A DNA stretch of 6,816 bases from Halonatronomonas sp051745425. GTDB lineage: Bacteria; Bacillota; Halanaerobiia; Halanaerobiales; Halarsenatibacteraceae. Of the stretch, positions 6,772 to 6,816 are shown one piece after another. The position numbers and the translations under genes were made by a program. The stretch covers positions 1-6,816 of the forward strand of contig JBNJEB010000083.1 of the NCBI GenBank assembly GCA_051745425.1, read 5' to 3'. Numbering within the stretch: position 1 is the first letter of the stretch; every line of letters begins with the position of its first letter. Below the pieces are notes generated by a model. It made no database searches. It was not told the DNA's origin and saw only the letters and a list, made by a program, of their open reading frames with translations.

Positions 6772-6795
6772 CGTTATACTTAAATAAATATAATG
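6772..6795. promoter_or_regulatory. Putative ModE-type operator
   Basis: The plus strand reads CGTTATA, ten bases, then TATAATG, so the arms are inverted with a single mismatch (TATAACG expected). The half-sites and total length of 24 bases agree with the ModE operator pattern known from proteobacteria (CGNTATATA-N6-TATATANCG, recalled from general knowledge); by my count 12 of its 16 specified positions match. It overlaps the predicted -10 and spacer of the minus-strand operon, so a bound protein would block or alter initiation. I saw no second copy in the other intergenic gaps. AT-rich sequence makes a chance match possible. Confidence 0.45.
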
Positions 6796-6803
6796 GTTGT
6801 AAA
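6773..6803 (-). promoter_or_regulatory. Candidate sigma-70-type promoter of the importer operon
   Basis: On the minus strand, TTTACA (6803-6798) is followed 19 bases later by TATAAC (6778-6773); shifting the -35 to TTACAA gives 18 bases. A T-rich tract just upstream could act as an UP element. The start codon lies about 30 bases downstream of the -10. The spacing is slightly long, so the promoter may be weak or need an activator. Confidence 0.45.
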
Positions 6804-6816
6804 AAAAATATCTTTC

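Noticed and set aside
1..6816. CRISPR array, defence system, transposon or phage content
   Set aside because: There are no regularly spaced repeats, transposase or integrase motifs; essentially all sequence is accounted for by transporter, regulator and accessory enzyme genes.

Overview
The window carries two convergent gene clusters from a moderately AT-rich bacterium. A likely source is an anaerobic Firmicute-type lineage such as Halanaerobiales. That guess rests on a complete tungstate (Tup) importer typical of anaerobes, heavy AGA/ATA codon use, strong GGAGG-type ribosome binding sites, and a binding protein with an ordinary signal peptide instead of a lipobox, which would fit a diderm Firmicute. 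It is inference; no rRNA or other phylogenetic marker is present.

Left half (1-2571, plus strand): a tup operon. It runs from the 3' part of tupA (oxyanion-binding protein, cut by the window edge) through tupB (permease) and tupC (ATPase) to a short ModE-type DNA-binding protein. Together these would capture tungstate outside the membrane, import it with ATP, and probably regulate gene expression in response to Mo/W. The ModE-like protein is only a winged-helix domain; the oxyanion-binding MOP domains of classical ModE are absent.

Right half (2611-6741, minus strand): a five-gene operon read right to left. It encodes a BtuF/FepB-type binding protein, a BtuC/FecCD-type permease, a SAM-dependent methyltransferase, a BtuD/FecE-type ATPase and a THEP1-like P-loop NTPase. 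Genes overlap by 1 or 8 bases except for one 22-base gap, so they are almost certainly co-transcribed. The transporter is a type II importer, of the kind that brings in metal chelates, cobalamin, heme or, in the MolBCA subgroup, molybdate/tungstate.

The most interesting link between the halves is an imperfect inverted repeat at 6772-6795, CGTTATA-N10-TATAATG, overlapping the predicted promoter of the minus-strand operon. Its half-sites and spacing resemble the classical ModE operator. If real, the ModE-like protein encoded at the end of the tup operon would control the second operon, making it a second Mo/W-related uptake system with an unusual built-in methyltransferase and NTPase. The clusters meet tail to tail across 39 bases with no convincing terminator. 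Apart from short gaps and the upstream region at the right end, the window is fully coding; I see no RNA genes, CRISPR, insertion sequences or phage genes.
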